From CAYNFQ01 sp964396715 (GTDB lineage Bacteria > Patescibacteriota > Microgenomatia > Daviesbacterales > UBA10151), in assembly GCA_964396715.1 (NCBI GenBank), contig CAYNFQ010000013.1:1-36516 (forward strand): a DNA stretch of 36,516 bases, read 5' to 3'. Within the stretch, counting starts at the first letter, position 1. Each line of letters opens with the position of its first letter. Made by a program: the position numbers and the translations under genes. Positions 23,649-31,298 of this stretch are shown here, in pieces. The notes under the pieces are model-generated. The model saw only the letters and a program-made list of their open reading frames with translations, was not told the origin of the DNA and made no database searches.

Positions 23649-24407
23649 ATGAAAGTAGCCTTAGTAGGCAGGGATGCCGAAGAAATTGTTGATTTAGTTA
23701 AAAGTTTTGGCTTTGAAATAGTCACCCAAAAGCCTGATGTGGTAATCAGTTTCGGTGGGGATGGCACACTGTTATCTGCAGAAAGACAATTTCCCTCCCT
23801 TCCCAAGCTTCCCATCAGAAACAGCCAGCTTTGTAAAAAATGCCTTAACCATGATGATAAGGTAGTCTTACAAAGACTTTTGGAGGGTAAACTACAGCTT
23901 ACAGAATACAAAAAATTAGAAACCACTCTGTTATACAAAAATTTTTATGCTTTAAATGATTTTGTAGTTAGAAACTCCGATTCTACCCATACCATCAGAT
24001 TTAGGGTGACGACTCCATTGTCATCCCTGCGAAAGCTCGCCTCGTCTCCGAGTCGGAGCGGGCAGGAATCCATAAATAATCTGCTAATCGGTGACGGAAT
24101 AGTCATAGCTACTCCTTTCGGCTCCACCGGTTATTTTAAATCCATCACCGGCCAAACATTTGAGGATGGACTTGGAGTAGCTTTTAACAACACCACAGAA
24201 AAAATCCCGCCATTATTTCTAAAAGATGAAGATTCTCTGACTTTCCAGCTTATCCGAGGAAAGGCCACTTTATCTTTTGATAACAGCCCTGATATTTTTA
24301 CTATAGATGAAGGATCAGAGTTGATATTCAAAATGTCAGATCAAGTAGCCAAAATCTATGGGGATACTTCCCTAAGATGCCCCAACTGTGAAATCATAAG
24401 AAGCTAA
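23649..24407 (+). CDS. nadK: NAD kinase
   Basis: 252 residues. ISFGGDGTLL is the GGDGT motif of NAD/diacylglycerol kinases, ALNDFVVRN matches the conserved N-[DE] region, and IATPFGSTGY the GSTGY loop. It makes NADP from NAD. Between VTTPLSS and NNLLIGDG, a 20-odd-residue stretch rich in Ser/Arg is coded by a GC palindromic repeat (about 24018-24075); relatives have only a short turn there. It lies at a surface turn before the GDG strand, so it may be tolerated. The 3' end overlaps the convergent carboxypeptidase gene by 4 bases. Confidence 0.9.
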   Translation: MKVALVGRDAEEIVDLVKSFGFEIVTQKPDVVISFGGDGTLLSAERQFPSLPKLPIRNSQLCKKCLNHDDKVVLQRLLEGKLQLTEYKKLETTLLYKNFYALNDFVVRNSDSTHTIRFRVTTPLSSLRKLASSPSRSGQESINNLLIGDGIVIATPFGSTGYFKSITGQTFEDGLGVAFNNTTEKIPPLFLKDEDSLTFQLIRGKATLSFDNSPDIFTIDEGSELIFKMSDQVAKIYGDTSLRCPNCEIIRS

Positions 24408-25384
24408 AGCACTGCTCCTTCTAAAAAGTTTAGTTCTTTCTTGGAAGTATCAAAAGAAACTTTTAGACCTAGTGGCATGGGGATATTGACTGTGAAATGA
24501 CCAAAATCCAAATTAGCCATAATGGGGAATTGATAATCTTTTAAAATATCTAAAACCAGCTCTTTTACAGTTGGAGAAACCACCTCTTCTTCTCTTGATG
24601 GCTTTAAGTATTTAATCTTGCCAATTAACATTCCAGAAATTTTATCCAAAATTCCTGTATATTTTAGCTGGTATAAGGATTTGGCTATATCAGGTAAAGT
24701 CTGCCCAACTTCCTCCCAAAAAAGTATAGCCCCTGCAAAATTTTTATAATCTGGAAAATAAGGGGTACCCATTTGGTTGGAAAACCTATGCAAAAGCCCC
24801 CCCATTAAACGTCCTTCTGCTTTACCCTCTCTCCACTCCTCCCACTCAGAAAGAGGTTTTATAATCCCTGGTGCTTCTGGTTCTGTTAAAAACTTTAGGA
24901 AAAATTCTTTATCAAGTTTTACCCACTCTCCCTCCCCTTTATCTTCCCTAATCTTCCTGCCAAAGCCAAATGTCACATCATCCATATGAAATCCCACCAT
25001 TCCGGTTTTTGCAAATATTGCCAAATGGTATGCAGTCATATCTGACATGCCTATGAATGGTTTTGGGTTATGAGTTATTAATTCATAGTCAAGATACTCC
25101 AAAACAGAAATCGCAGAATATCCTCCAGTTTGGGCCATCACTGCCTTAATATTTTTATCAGCAAACATATTATTTATCTCCTCTGCCACCTCTTTAGGAG
25201 TCCCTGCCATCCACCACCTTACTTTTCCTATGGTCTTTCCCTCATAAGTCTTAAATCCTAAATCATAAATCACTTGTTTACCTCTTTCATAATTTTCCTT
25301 AAATGAGGGTAAAACCGGCAAAGACGAAGCAACAATACCAATAGTGTCCCCTTTTTGTAATTTAGGAGGTTTAATAACTTTCAT
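24404..25384 (-). CDS. LD-carboxypeptidase, peptidase family S66
   Basis: 326 residues. KGDTIGIVASS begins the family, AQTGGYSAISVLEYLDYELI and KPFIGMSDMTAYHL give the conserved core with the nucleophile Ser in G-x-S-D, and the C-terminal half holds the expected Glu and His regions (AILFWEEVG, then LDFGHFTVNIPMPLG). These enzymes trim peptidoglycan tetrapeptides or cleave microcin-like peptides. An upstream in-frame extension (to 25489) reads HPERAKPFGFEPQGRRRVER, pure repeat, so the ATG at 25384, six bases after TATTAT, is chosen. Confidence 0.9.
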   Translation of the reverse strand: MKVIKPPKLQKGDTIGIVASSLPVLPSFKENYERGKQVIYDLGFKTYEGKTIGKVRWWMAGTPKEVAEEINNMFADKNIKAVMAQTGGYSAISVLEYLDYELITHNPKPFIGMSDMTAYHLAIFAKTGMVGFHMDDVTFGFGRKIREDKGEGEWVKLDKEFFLKFLTEPEAPGIIKPLSEWEEWREGKAEGRLMGGLLHRFSNQMGTPYFPDYKNFAGAILFWEEVGQTLPDIAKSLYQLKYTGILDKISGMLIGKIKYLKPSREEEVVSPTVKELVLDILKDYQFPIMANLDFGHFTVNIPMPLGLKVSFDTSKKELNFLEGAVL

Positions 25385-25390
25385 GCAGGT

Positions 25391-25396
25391 ATAATA
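25391..25396 (-). promoter_or_regulatory. -10 box of the LD-carboxypeptidase gene
   Basis: TATTAT six bases before the ATG, next to a CTGAGCGAGCGAAG-type dispersed repeat (25404-25465). It predicts a leaderless transcript. Confidence 0.5.
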
Positions 25397-25471
25397 CCAT
25401 CTTTCGACTCGTCTTCGACCCTGAGGCTCAAACCCGAAGGGCTTCGCTCGCTCAGGATGACACTTCGTTTC

Positions 25472-25501
25472 AAAAAATCCCGCCCCCAAAAGAGGCGGGA
25501 C
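25472..25501 (-). terminator. Intrinsic terminator after the DUF378 gene
   Basis: TCCCGCC and GGCGGGA form a stem with a short loop, followed by TTTTTT on the minus strand: a textbook terminator 30 bases after the stop. Confidence 0.9.
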
Positions 25502-25531
25502 AAATTTTCCTAAAAATGTTAGGAATAATTA

Positions 25532-25738
25532 CTACTTAGCACATTGTTTGCAATCCTGCATGTGCGTAGCTGCAATATAGACAGCTGATACCCCAACCAA
25601 AATATAGACCAGCTTTTCCAGCGTGGGGACACCACCCAATACCGTATTCACTAAATTAAGGCCAAATAAGGCCCAAAGACCCCAGTTTAAACCACCAACC
25701 ACCAACAGGGTAAAGGCTGCCATATGAAGTGCTTTCAT
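25532..25738 (-). CDS. DUF378 membrane protein
   Basis: 68 residues, two membrane helices. LVVGGLNWGLWALFGLNLV and VYILVGVSAVYI match DUF378, a small family of unknown function common in many bacteria. The C-terminus holds two cysteines (DCKQCAK). It has a G-rich ribosome site (GGGGGTGA) about 7 bases before ATG and an upstream copy of the palindromic repeat seen before rpsO. It forms its own unit, closed by a strong terminator. Confidence 0.85.
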   Translation of the reverse strand: MKALHMAAFTLLVVGGLNWGLWALFGLNLVNTVLGGVPTLEKLVYILVGVSAVYIAATHMQDCKQCAK

Positions 25739-25756
25739 TTATTTAATCACCCCCTT

Positions 25757-25785
25757 TTGATCCTCCGAAGCCTTGGCGTAAGAGG
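25757..25785. repeat. Palindromic TCCTCCGAAG repeat upstream of DUF378
   Basis: Second copy of the repeat in the rpsO leader: TCCTCCGAAG, a short core, then a near-complement (AAGAGGA). The spacer 25739-25838 holds nothing else. Confidence 0.6.
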
Positions 25786-25838
25786 ACTACATTTCCAGTG
25801 TAATCACAAATCCAATTTTTATTCAAGATACAACTAGT

Positions 25839-26201
25839 TTACATAGTTGTATCAAGATGGTAAGTCCATCCCGGCTGCCAGTTCCAGGGCGTAGAAATAA
25901 TTTCTTCTAAAGATAACCCTTTAATCCAGTACTCCAGTCCATATTGAGTTGCTCTATGCCCGATAATTAACGCTTTTTTGCCATTGCCAATTTTTGTTAA
26001 ATCATCTAAAAACTCTTTCATCCTTTTTAAACACTGCTCATAAGATTCTCCGTGCGGAAAAGGTATCTTAATTCTTTTCAATTGCTCTGGATCAACTTCA
26101 GAAGCAGGGCGTTGAGTTAAATCTCCATAATCACATTCTCTTAGTCTTTTATCTTTAACAATTAACAATATTACCTTGAATTCTAGGTCGGCAATCTGCA
26201 A
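25839..26201 (-). pseudogene. Histidine phosphatase fragment lacking the catalytic N-terminus
   Basis: 120 codons, from a TTG. KDKRLRECDYGDL, FPHGESYEQCLKRMKEFLDDL and ALIIGHRATQYGLEYW match the C-terminal two thirds of a CPR histidine phosphatase. The N-terminal R-H-G motif with the phospho-accepting histidine is missing. A stop (TAG) is two codons upstream of the TTG in the same frame, and the region to 26320 has no RHG in any frame; a different frame there gives a 52-residue fragment (26164-26322). This is most likely a decayed gene. Confidence 0.65.
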
Positions 26202-26312
26202 CCTCTATACGATTTAGTTTAGCAACTCTAAATTCAGGATCAATTCTTACAAAAATCTCTTTAGCAATACTCATAAAAATATTATCTATTTCTTCCAACC
26301 TAAAAGCAATCA

Positions 26313-26347
26313 TTGACAAAACCTAAGGGATATATTAGGATATCCTT
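26313..26347 (+). promoter_or_regulatory. Promoter and operator-like palindrome of the Phd/RelE pair
   Basis: TTGACA-N17-TAGGAT, six bases before the ATG. AAGGGATAT-ATT-AGGATATCCTT around the -10 is strongly palindromic (core AGGATATCCT), the expected place for antitoxin autorepression. Confidence 0.7.
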
Positions 26348-26650
26348 ATGCAAACATTAACTCTAGGCAATATTCTACAAAATAAATTTATAGGAACAGA
26401 TTATCTACGAAAAAGTTTATCAGAAATTTTAGATAAGCTCCCTGAAGAGAAAAGACTGGTAATTACCCAGAATGGTCAACCCAGAGGCGCTTTGATTGAC
26501 CTGGATACTTTAATAAAACTTGAAGAGTTAGAAGATGAATTTGCTGATTATAATCCAAAGCTAATCAAAGAACTTAATGAGGCTTTAGCCGATGTTAAGA
26601 AAAATGGAGGAATTCCAGCTAAACAAGTTTGGGAAGAACTAGGAATTTGA
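26348..26650 (+). CDS. Phd/YefM family antitoxin
   Basis: 100 residues. LRKSLSEILDKLPEEKRLVITQNGQPRGALIDLDTLIKLEEL (in part) is the Phd/YefM N-terminal DNA-binding fold, with the typical NGQPxGxLI strand. The C-terminal helix binds the toxin. It ends one base before the GTG of the toxin gene. Leaderless by promoter spacing. Confidence 0.88.
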   Translation: MQTLTLGNILQNKFIGTDYLRKSLSEILDKLPEEKRLVITQNGQPRGALIDLDTLIKLEELEDEFADYNPKLIKELNEALADVKKNGGIPAKQVWEELGI

Positions 26651-26651
26651 A

Positions 26652-26912
26652 GTGTATCAAGCTATTTTTTCTCATACTGCGCTCAAATCTTTAAAGAAAT
26701 TTCCATTAACAGATCGAATCAGGATTAAAAAAATCTATACAAAATTAGAGCAAGATCCGTTTTCTTTGGATATCAAAAAACTCGGGTTCCCAAATCCCAT
26801 CAATTACAGCATCAGAACAGGAAGTTACAGGATATTTTTGAATATCAACACTACATCAAAAGTTATCACTATCGTTGATATAAAACGCCGCACTACCCAA
26901 ACTTACCGTTAA
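26652..26912 (+). CDS. RelE/ParE family toxin
   Basis: 86 residues, GTG start. IFSHTALKSLKKFP, DPFSLDIKKL and SIRTGSYRIFLNINTTSKVITIVDIKRR match the RelE fold, with the family's strong RxGxYRI motif. It probably cuts mRNA at the ribosome. Its stop overlaps the convergent lepA stop by four bases. It is the third plus-strand toxin-antitoxin pair in the window. Confidence 0.88.
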   Translation: MYQAIFSHTALKSLKKFPLTDRIRIKKIYTKLEQDPFSLDIKKLGFPNPINYSIRTGSYRIFLNINTTSKVITIVDIKRRTTQTYR

Positions 26913-28693
26913 CTTTTTAAAATACTCAGAAAGGCCTCTTGGGGGATTTCCACTCTGCCTACCATCTTCATTTTTTTCTTACCCTTCTTTTGTTTCTCAA
27001 GCAGCTTATCCTTGCGAGTTCTGTCTCCCCCATATAACTTGGCTGTGACATCTTTTCTAAATGGTGAGATTGTTTCTCTGGCAATAATTGTCCCGCCAAT
27101 TGCTGCCTGAATTGCTATGGCAAAATTTTGCCTTGGCAAAACCTCTTTTAGCTTAGAAACAATATTACGTCCATACATTTCTGCTTTCTCCCGAACCACA
27201 ATTGTTGAAAGTGCATCCACTTTTTCCCCACCTACTAAAGTATCTACTCTAACTGCATCTACATCTCTAAATTCTAAAAACTCCCAGTCAAGTGAAGCAA
27301 AACCGCTTGAGGCTGATTTTAACTTATCATAAAAATTAGTCACCATATCAGAAAGCGGCATTTCATAAAGCATCTCAACCTGAGCCCCAAAATGGGTCAT
27401 ATTTAAAAACTTACCTCTTTTATCTTGCACTAATTCCATGACCGAACCAATAAAAGTTTGGGGGATAAAAATCCTAAGTTTTACCCAAGGCTCTTTTAAA
27501 TCCTTATTATTTTCCCCTTGAGGAAGCTGAGCAGGTGATGTTATTTTTTCCTCCCCAACCATATATTCGACAGAAGGAGTGGTGGCAATTAAATCTGCAT
27601 TAAACTCAGTGGACAATCTTTCTTGTACCACCTCTGCATGAAGCAGCCCTAAAAACCCGCATCTGAATCCTGCTCCTAAAGCCTGAGAGTGTTCCAAAGC
27701 ATAAGTAAATGCTGGATCATTTAATCTAAACTTTTCTAAAGCTTCCTTTATTTCATGAAACTCATCCTGATCAATTGGAAAAAGTCCCACATACACCATA
27801 GGTTTTACTTCTCTATAACCTGGCAGTTGTTCGACTTCAAAAGAGGTGCTAATTGTATCTCCAACTCTTACCAAATCTGGCACTTTAACGCCTGTTGCTA
27901 TATAACCTATTTCTCCACTGCTTAATCCTTTGTTTAAAGTTAATTGTGGCGCAAAATATCCGGTTTCTAAAACATGGCCTTGAGCTTTAGTCCCTAAAAA
28001 TACAATCTGGGATTGCTGCTGAGGGGTCACTCCCTCTACAATCCTCACTTGGGCAATTACCCCTTTGAAAGAATCATAAAAAGAATCAAAAATTAAAGCC
28101 CTTAACGGTTTATCTGCCTCTTGCCTAGGAGCTGGTATTTGCTTCACGATAGCCTCAAGCAGTTTATCAACCCCTTCTCCGCTTTTTCCGGAAACAAGCA
28201 ATATTTCCCCTTCATTAAAGCCGAAAGTATTAACTAACTGCTTTTTAACATTTTCTACATCAGCGTTTGGCAGATCTATTTTGTTTATGGCAGGAATTAA
28301 AGCCAGGTTTTGCTCCATTGCTGCCAGACCGTGTGCCAAAGTTTGCGCCTGAATTCCCTGGGTGGCATCAACTAAAAGCACAGCTCCCTCAACAGCTGCC
28401 AAAGCGCGCGATACCTCATAAGAAAAATCCACATGGCCCGGAGTATCTATCAAATTTAGGGTATAAGCGGAGCTTGCGGCTTCGCCTAAGGGTATAGCGT
28501 TTAGGGTATAGTTAAGTCGCACTGGAGCAAGCTTAATAGTGATACCACGCTCCCGCTCCAAGGCAAGAGAATCTAAAAGCTGAGGCTTAAGTTTTTCCTT
28601 AGGCACAGTCCCGGTAATCTCCAAAAACCGATCAGCTAACGTTGATTTCCCATGATCAATGTGGGCAATAATACAAAAGTTACGAATATTCAT
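26909..28693 (-). CDS. lepA: Elongation factor 4 (LepA) with repeat insertion
   Basis: 594 residues. IAHIDHGKSTL, DTPGHVDF and NKIDLP are the G motifs, ERERGITIK is switch I, and the EF-G-like and LepA-specific C-terminal domains follow. It acts on stalled or misassembling ribosomes. Between LNYT and LNLIDTP an extra stretch, LNAIPLGEAASSAYT, is coded by a piece of the heptad repeat element plus a GC palindrome. Relatives have only a few residues there. It sits before the DTPG motif, on a surface turn. The promoter is leaderless (see 28700). Confidence 0.96.
   Translation of the reverse strand: MNIRNFCIIAHIDHGKSTLADRFLEITGTVPKEKLKPQLLDSLALERERGITIKLAPVRLNYTLNAIPLGEAASSAYTLNLIDTPGHVDFSYEVSRALAAVEGAVLLVDATQGIQAQTLAHGLAAMEQNLALIPAINKIDLPNADVENVKKQLVNTFGFNEGEILLVSGKSGEGVDKLLEAIVKQIPAPRQEADKPLRALIFDSFYDSFKGVIAQVRIVEGVTPQQQSQIVFLGTKAQGHVLETGYFAPQLTLNKGLSSGEIGYIATGVKVPDLVRVGDTISTSFEVEQLPGYREVKPMVYVGLFPIDQDEFHEIKEALEKFRLNDPAFTYALEHSQALGAGFRCGFLGLLHAEVVQERLSTEFNADLIATTPSVEYMVGEEKITSPAQLPQGENNKDLKEPWVKLRIFIPQTFIGSVMELVQDKRGKFLNMTHFGAQVEMLYEMPLSDMVTNFYDKLKSASSGFASLDWEFLEFRDVDAVRVDTLVGGEKVDALSTIVVREKAEMYGRNIVSKLKEVLPRQNFAIAIQAAIGGTIIARETISPFRKDVTAKLYGGDRTRKDKLLEKQKKGKKKMKMVGRVEIPQEAFLSILKS
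28453..28513 (-). repeat. Heptad repeat piece inserted in frame in lepA
   Basis: On the minus strand it starts with AACTATACCCTAAACGCTAT and ends TTATACCCTAAAT. The first 25 bases equal the right half of the element upstream of nusA. A GC-rich GGCGAAGCCGCAAGC insert lies in the middle. The reading frame is kept. Confidence 0.85.
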
Positions 28694-28699
28694 GGAGCT

Positions 28700-28708
28700 A
28701 TTGTATCA
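28700..28708 (-). promoter_or_regulatory. Extended -10 promoter of lepA
   Basis: TGA-TACAAT six bases before the lepA ATG. The TGA of the extended box is also the stop codon of murJ. Confidence 0.55.
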
Positions 28709-30340
28709 AAGGGAGTCGGGAAATATCTCTTTTGATTGCAGCTTGGCTTGCAACTTTCCCACTTTTTTCAAAAGATCAACATAGGTGGAAAGTTCTTTCA
28801 CCCTCATAAACCAAACTAACCCAACATACACCGATAGAGCAAAAGCCGATGACAAACCTGTTAAGATTAACAGGTTGATTGTTCTGGTGGTATCAAAGAT
28901 GACCTGATCCAAAAGCTTAATGGGAATATATAAAGCCACACCCATGATAATGGCTGCCATCAACATCTTTAAAAATGGGACTAATACTTTGTTTAAAGAA
29001 AACTTACCCACCCTAAAATGCAGTGTCCAAAAGAGCAAAACAGCAGAAACTATGGCAGAGATAGAGTTGGCAAAACCAATACTCCAAACATCCAGCCGCA
29101 GTATCCTCATAAAATAAACACTCAGTAAAATATTCAAACCCACCGCAATTAAGGAAACTGTCACCGGAGTCTTAGTATCTTTCATGGCATAAAAACCACG
29201 GACTAACAGCAGTGAAATTGAGGTGGCTGCCAGACCAATAGAAAGAAAGGCCAGTGTTGCCCCGGTTAAAACAGTTGCCTCCCAGTTAAATTGAGAGGCG
29301 CCAAAAATAAGCCTGACTACAGGAATTCTGATCACAATCAAAATTGCGGTTGCTGGCAAAGCCAAAAATAAAATCTGATGCAGAGTGGTAATTAAGGTGA
29401 TTTTAAACTCATCCAGCCTTCCTCTTGCTCTCTCTGAAGAAAGCACCGGTAAAGCAGCTTGGGCTAAAGTTGCTCCAAACAGGCCGATTGGCACCACTTG
29501 CAAATGTTGGGCAAATGTGAGATATGTGACAGATCCAATGGTGGAAAGCGAAGCCAAAGCCAGTCCCACTGTTTCATTAATCTGTTCTGCAGCCAGTCCC
29601 AAAGTTCTAAAACTGACCAGCTGCATGATCTCTTTTACTCCTGGATGAGAAAACTTGGGCGGGAGGGTAAATCTAAATCCTAATGAATAAACTAAAGGGG
29701 CCTGAATTAAAGCATGCAATGCTGCCCCTAACACCACGCCATAGGCTGCTCCCCTAATGCCTTGGGAAGCAGATAAAAATATTATTCCTAAAATAATGCC
29801 TAGATTATAGAAAACAGGTGCAAAAGCCGGAATGATAAACCTCTGAAAAGATTGCAGGATACCTACAAAAAAAGCTCCAAAAACAAATATGGTTTGACCG
29901 AAAATAATGATCCTGGTTAAAGAAACCACCTGTGAGGCCTTTTCTGCGCTAAACCCGGGGGCCACAAAAGTAGCAACCATTTGAGGAGTAAAAAGATAAA
30001 TTAACATAGCTGCCAAAAGAAAGATCGTCAGAAAAATGTGCAAAATTGCCCTGGCTAAAGCAAATGCCTCCTCCTTGCCTTTATTCTCAAAGTACTCGGT
30101 AAAAACAGGAATAAAGGCCACAGATAAAGCCCCAAAAATCACAATTGAAAAAAGCAGATCAGGTAATCTGAAAGCTGCCCAAAATATGTCTATGGTATCT
30201 GGCGGGAAAACATGGGCCAGTAACCTGTCACGCACCAAGCCTAAAATTTTAGCAACCACCATGGTGGCCATAATTATGGAAGCACCGGAAAGAATTGAGG
30301 TTTGTCTGGAGTAAAGAAGAGAAAGGATATTTTTAACCAT
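28706..30340 (-). CDS. murJ: Lipid II flippase MurJ
   Basis: 544 residues, 13-14 hydrophobic helices, MviN/MurJ family of the MOP superfamily. The N-terminus has ILGLVRDRLLAHVFPPD, with the conserved Arg and Asp of the family; AFRLPDLLFSIVIFGALSVAFIPVF (in part) follows. It moves lipid II to the outer face for peptidoglycan synthesis. The C-terminal charged tail is short. It is transcribed with, or just ahead of, lepA. TATAGT lies 7 bases before the ATG. Confidence 0.95.
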   Translation of the reverse strand: MVKNILSLLYSRQTSILSGASIIMATMVVAKILGLVRDRLLAHVFPPDTIDIFWAAFRLPDLLFSIVIFGALSVAFIPVFTEYFENKGKEEAFALARAILHIFLTIFLLAAMLIYLFTPQMVATFVAPGFSAEKASQVVSLTRIIIFGQTIFVFGAFFVGILQSFQRFIIPAFAPVFYNLGIILGIIFLSASQGIRGAAYGVVLGAALHALIQAPLVYSLGFRFTLPPKFSHPGVKEIMQLVSFRTLGLAAEQINETVGLALASLSTIGSVTYLTFAQHLQVVPIGLFGATLAQAALPVLSSERARGRLDEFKITLITTLHQILFLALPATAILIVIRIPVVRLIFGASQFNWEATVLTGATLAFLSIGLAATSISLLLVRGFYAMKDTKTPVTVSLIAVGLNILLSVYFMRILRLDVWSIGFANSISAIVSAVLLFWTLHFRVGKFSLNKVLVPFLKMLMAAIIMGVALYIPIKLLDQVIFDTTRTINLLILTGLSSAFALSVYVGLVWFMRVKELSTYVDLLKKVGKLQAKLQSKEIFPDSL

Positions 30341-30347
30341 AATTTAA

Positions 30348-30353
30348 ACTATA
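30348..30353 (-). promoter_or_regulatory. -10 box of murJ
   Basis: TATAGT seven bases before the ATG at 30340. No good -35. Confidence 0.4.
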
Positions 30354-30403
30354 ACAATATTTGAGCTTGATAAAAAGGTAGCGGCTATGATAACATAACC
30401 GCC

Positions 30404-30658
30404 ATGCCAATAATACGCTCGGCAATAAAAAAAGTCAGGAAGGATAAAGTCAGAACAACCCGTAACAGTGTGCGGAGGAGTAAGTTGAAGTCTTTAATTA
30501 AAAAAGTAAGAACAACCAAAGGGGCACAAGATCTCCAGGCTGTTTTTTCTGCTTTGGATAAAGCTGCCAAAGTAAAACTTATTCATCCCAATAAGTCTGC
30601 CCGACTTAAATCCAGATTATCAAAACTGATGTTGCAAAAACCTGCTAAAAAGAAGTAG
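30404..30658 (+). CDS. rpsT: 30S ribosomal protein S20
   Basis: 84 residues, basic, helical. MPIIRSAIKKVRKDKVRTTRN and the helix pair up to LHPNKSAR-type AKVKLIHPNKSARLKSRL match S20. It binds 16S rRNA near the body and supports early assembly. There is no Shine-Dalgarno; the start may be near-leaderless (TATGAT 12 bases upstream). Confidence 0.95.
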   Translation: MPIIRSAIKKVRKDKVRTTRNSVRRSKLKSLIKKVRTTKGAQDLQAVFSALDKAAKVKLIHPNKSARLKSRLSKLMLQKPAKKK

Positions 30659-30668
30659 CGTCTTCCCC

Positions 30669-30703
30669 AACTATACCCTATACCCTAAACCCTATTCCCT
30701 ATA
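30669..30703 (+). repeat. Heptad repeat, single half
   Basis: Five units in register (AACTATA, then four starting CCCTA), of the same type as the element before nusA. There is no facing half. The last unit merges into the -10 box TATAAT of the pilN gene, so the repeat helps to form the promoter. Confidence 0.85.
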
Positions 30704-30707
30704 TAAT
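30702..30707 (+). promoter_or_regulatory. -10 box of the pilN cluster
   Basis: TATAAT six bases before the ATG at 30714, formed at the edge of the heptad repeat. No -35. Confidence 0.55.
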
Positions 30708-30713
30708 GTATCC

Positions 30714-31298
30714 ATGCCCAAAGACAGCCCTAAGCTCAAAATTCACCTAGACTTACTGCATCCGCAGAGCAATCCGGAAAAACTGCCTGTAAAATTTGTG
30801 CGTTGGCTGCTTTCTACCGGACGTTACATCTTAATTTTTGTGGAGGCAATAGTTTTGCTGGCCTTTATTTCCAGGTTTAAGCTGGATACTGATCTTGCCG
30901 AAAGAAAAGATACCATGGAACAACAAATTCCTTATATAGAAAGCATGCAGCCTTACGAAATATTAATCAGGCAAACTCAACTTCAATTATCAACCATCAG
31001 CAATATCAAGGCATCTCTTGCCGATTACCCATTAATCCTCAAAAAGATAGCTGACCAAACTCCTTCCAGAGTAAAACTGATCAGTCTTAATTTCTCAAAG
31101 GATGCCGGCGGAGTCACAATGCAAATCAATGCCACATCCCAAAACCACAATGATCTGACAGGTTTTGTGACAGGTCTAAAAGGAGACCAAACCTTCTCTG
31201 ATGTAGCTGTTACGAGCATCTCTTTAGAAGGCGAACTAATCAATTTTACAATCAGCGCCAAATCAAAACTTGATCATTTGGGAGGGCAAAGCTTATGA
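30714..31298 (+). CDS. PilN-like pilus assembly protein
   Basis: 194 residues. A short cytoplasmic start (LKIHLDLLHPQ) precedes one membrane helix (about 40-58, YILIFVEAIVLLAFISRF), a coiled coil (DLAERKDTMEQQIPYIESM) and a ferredoxin-like domain (RVKLISLNFSKDAGGVTMQINATSQ). This is the PilN layout. It overlaps the next gene by four bases (ATGA). PilN forms the inner-membrane alignment complex of type IV pili with PilO. Confidence 0.75.
   Translation: MPKDSPKLKIHLDLLHPQSNPEKLPVKFVRWLLSTGRYILIFVEAIVLLAFISRFKLDTDLAERKDTMEQQIPYIESMQPYEILIRQTQLQLSTISNIKASLADYPLILKKIADQTPSRVKLISLNFSKDAGGVTMQINATSQNHNDLTGFVTGLKGDQTFSDVAVTSISLEGELINFTISAKSKLDHLGGQSL

Noticed and set aside
25385..25489. N-terminal extension of the LD-carboxypeptidase (HPERAKPFGFEPQGRRRVER region)
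   Set aside because: It is coded by a dispersed repeat, and a -10 box lies just before the internal ATG at 25384, which begins the conserved domain.
30669..30703. Telomere-like (CCCTAAA) repeat marking a chromosome end
   Set aside because: It is short, degenerate, internal to the window and one of several differing heptad motifs.
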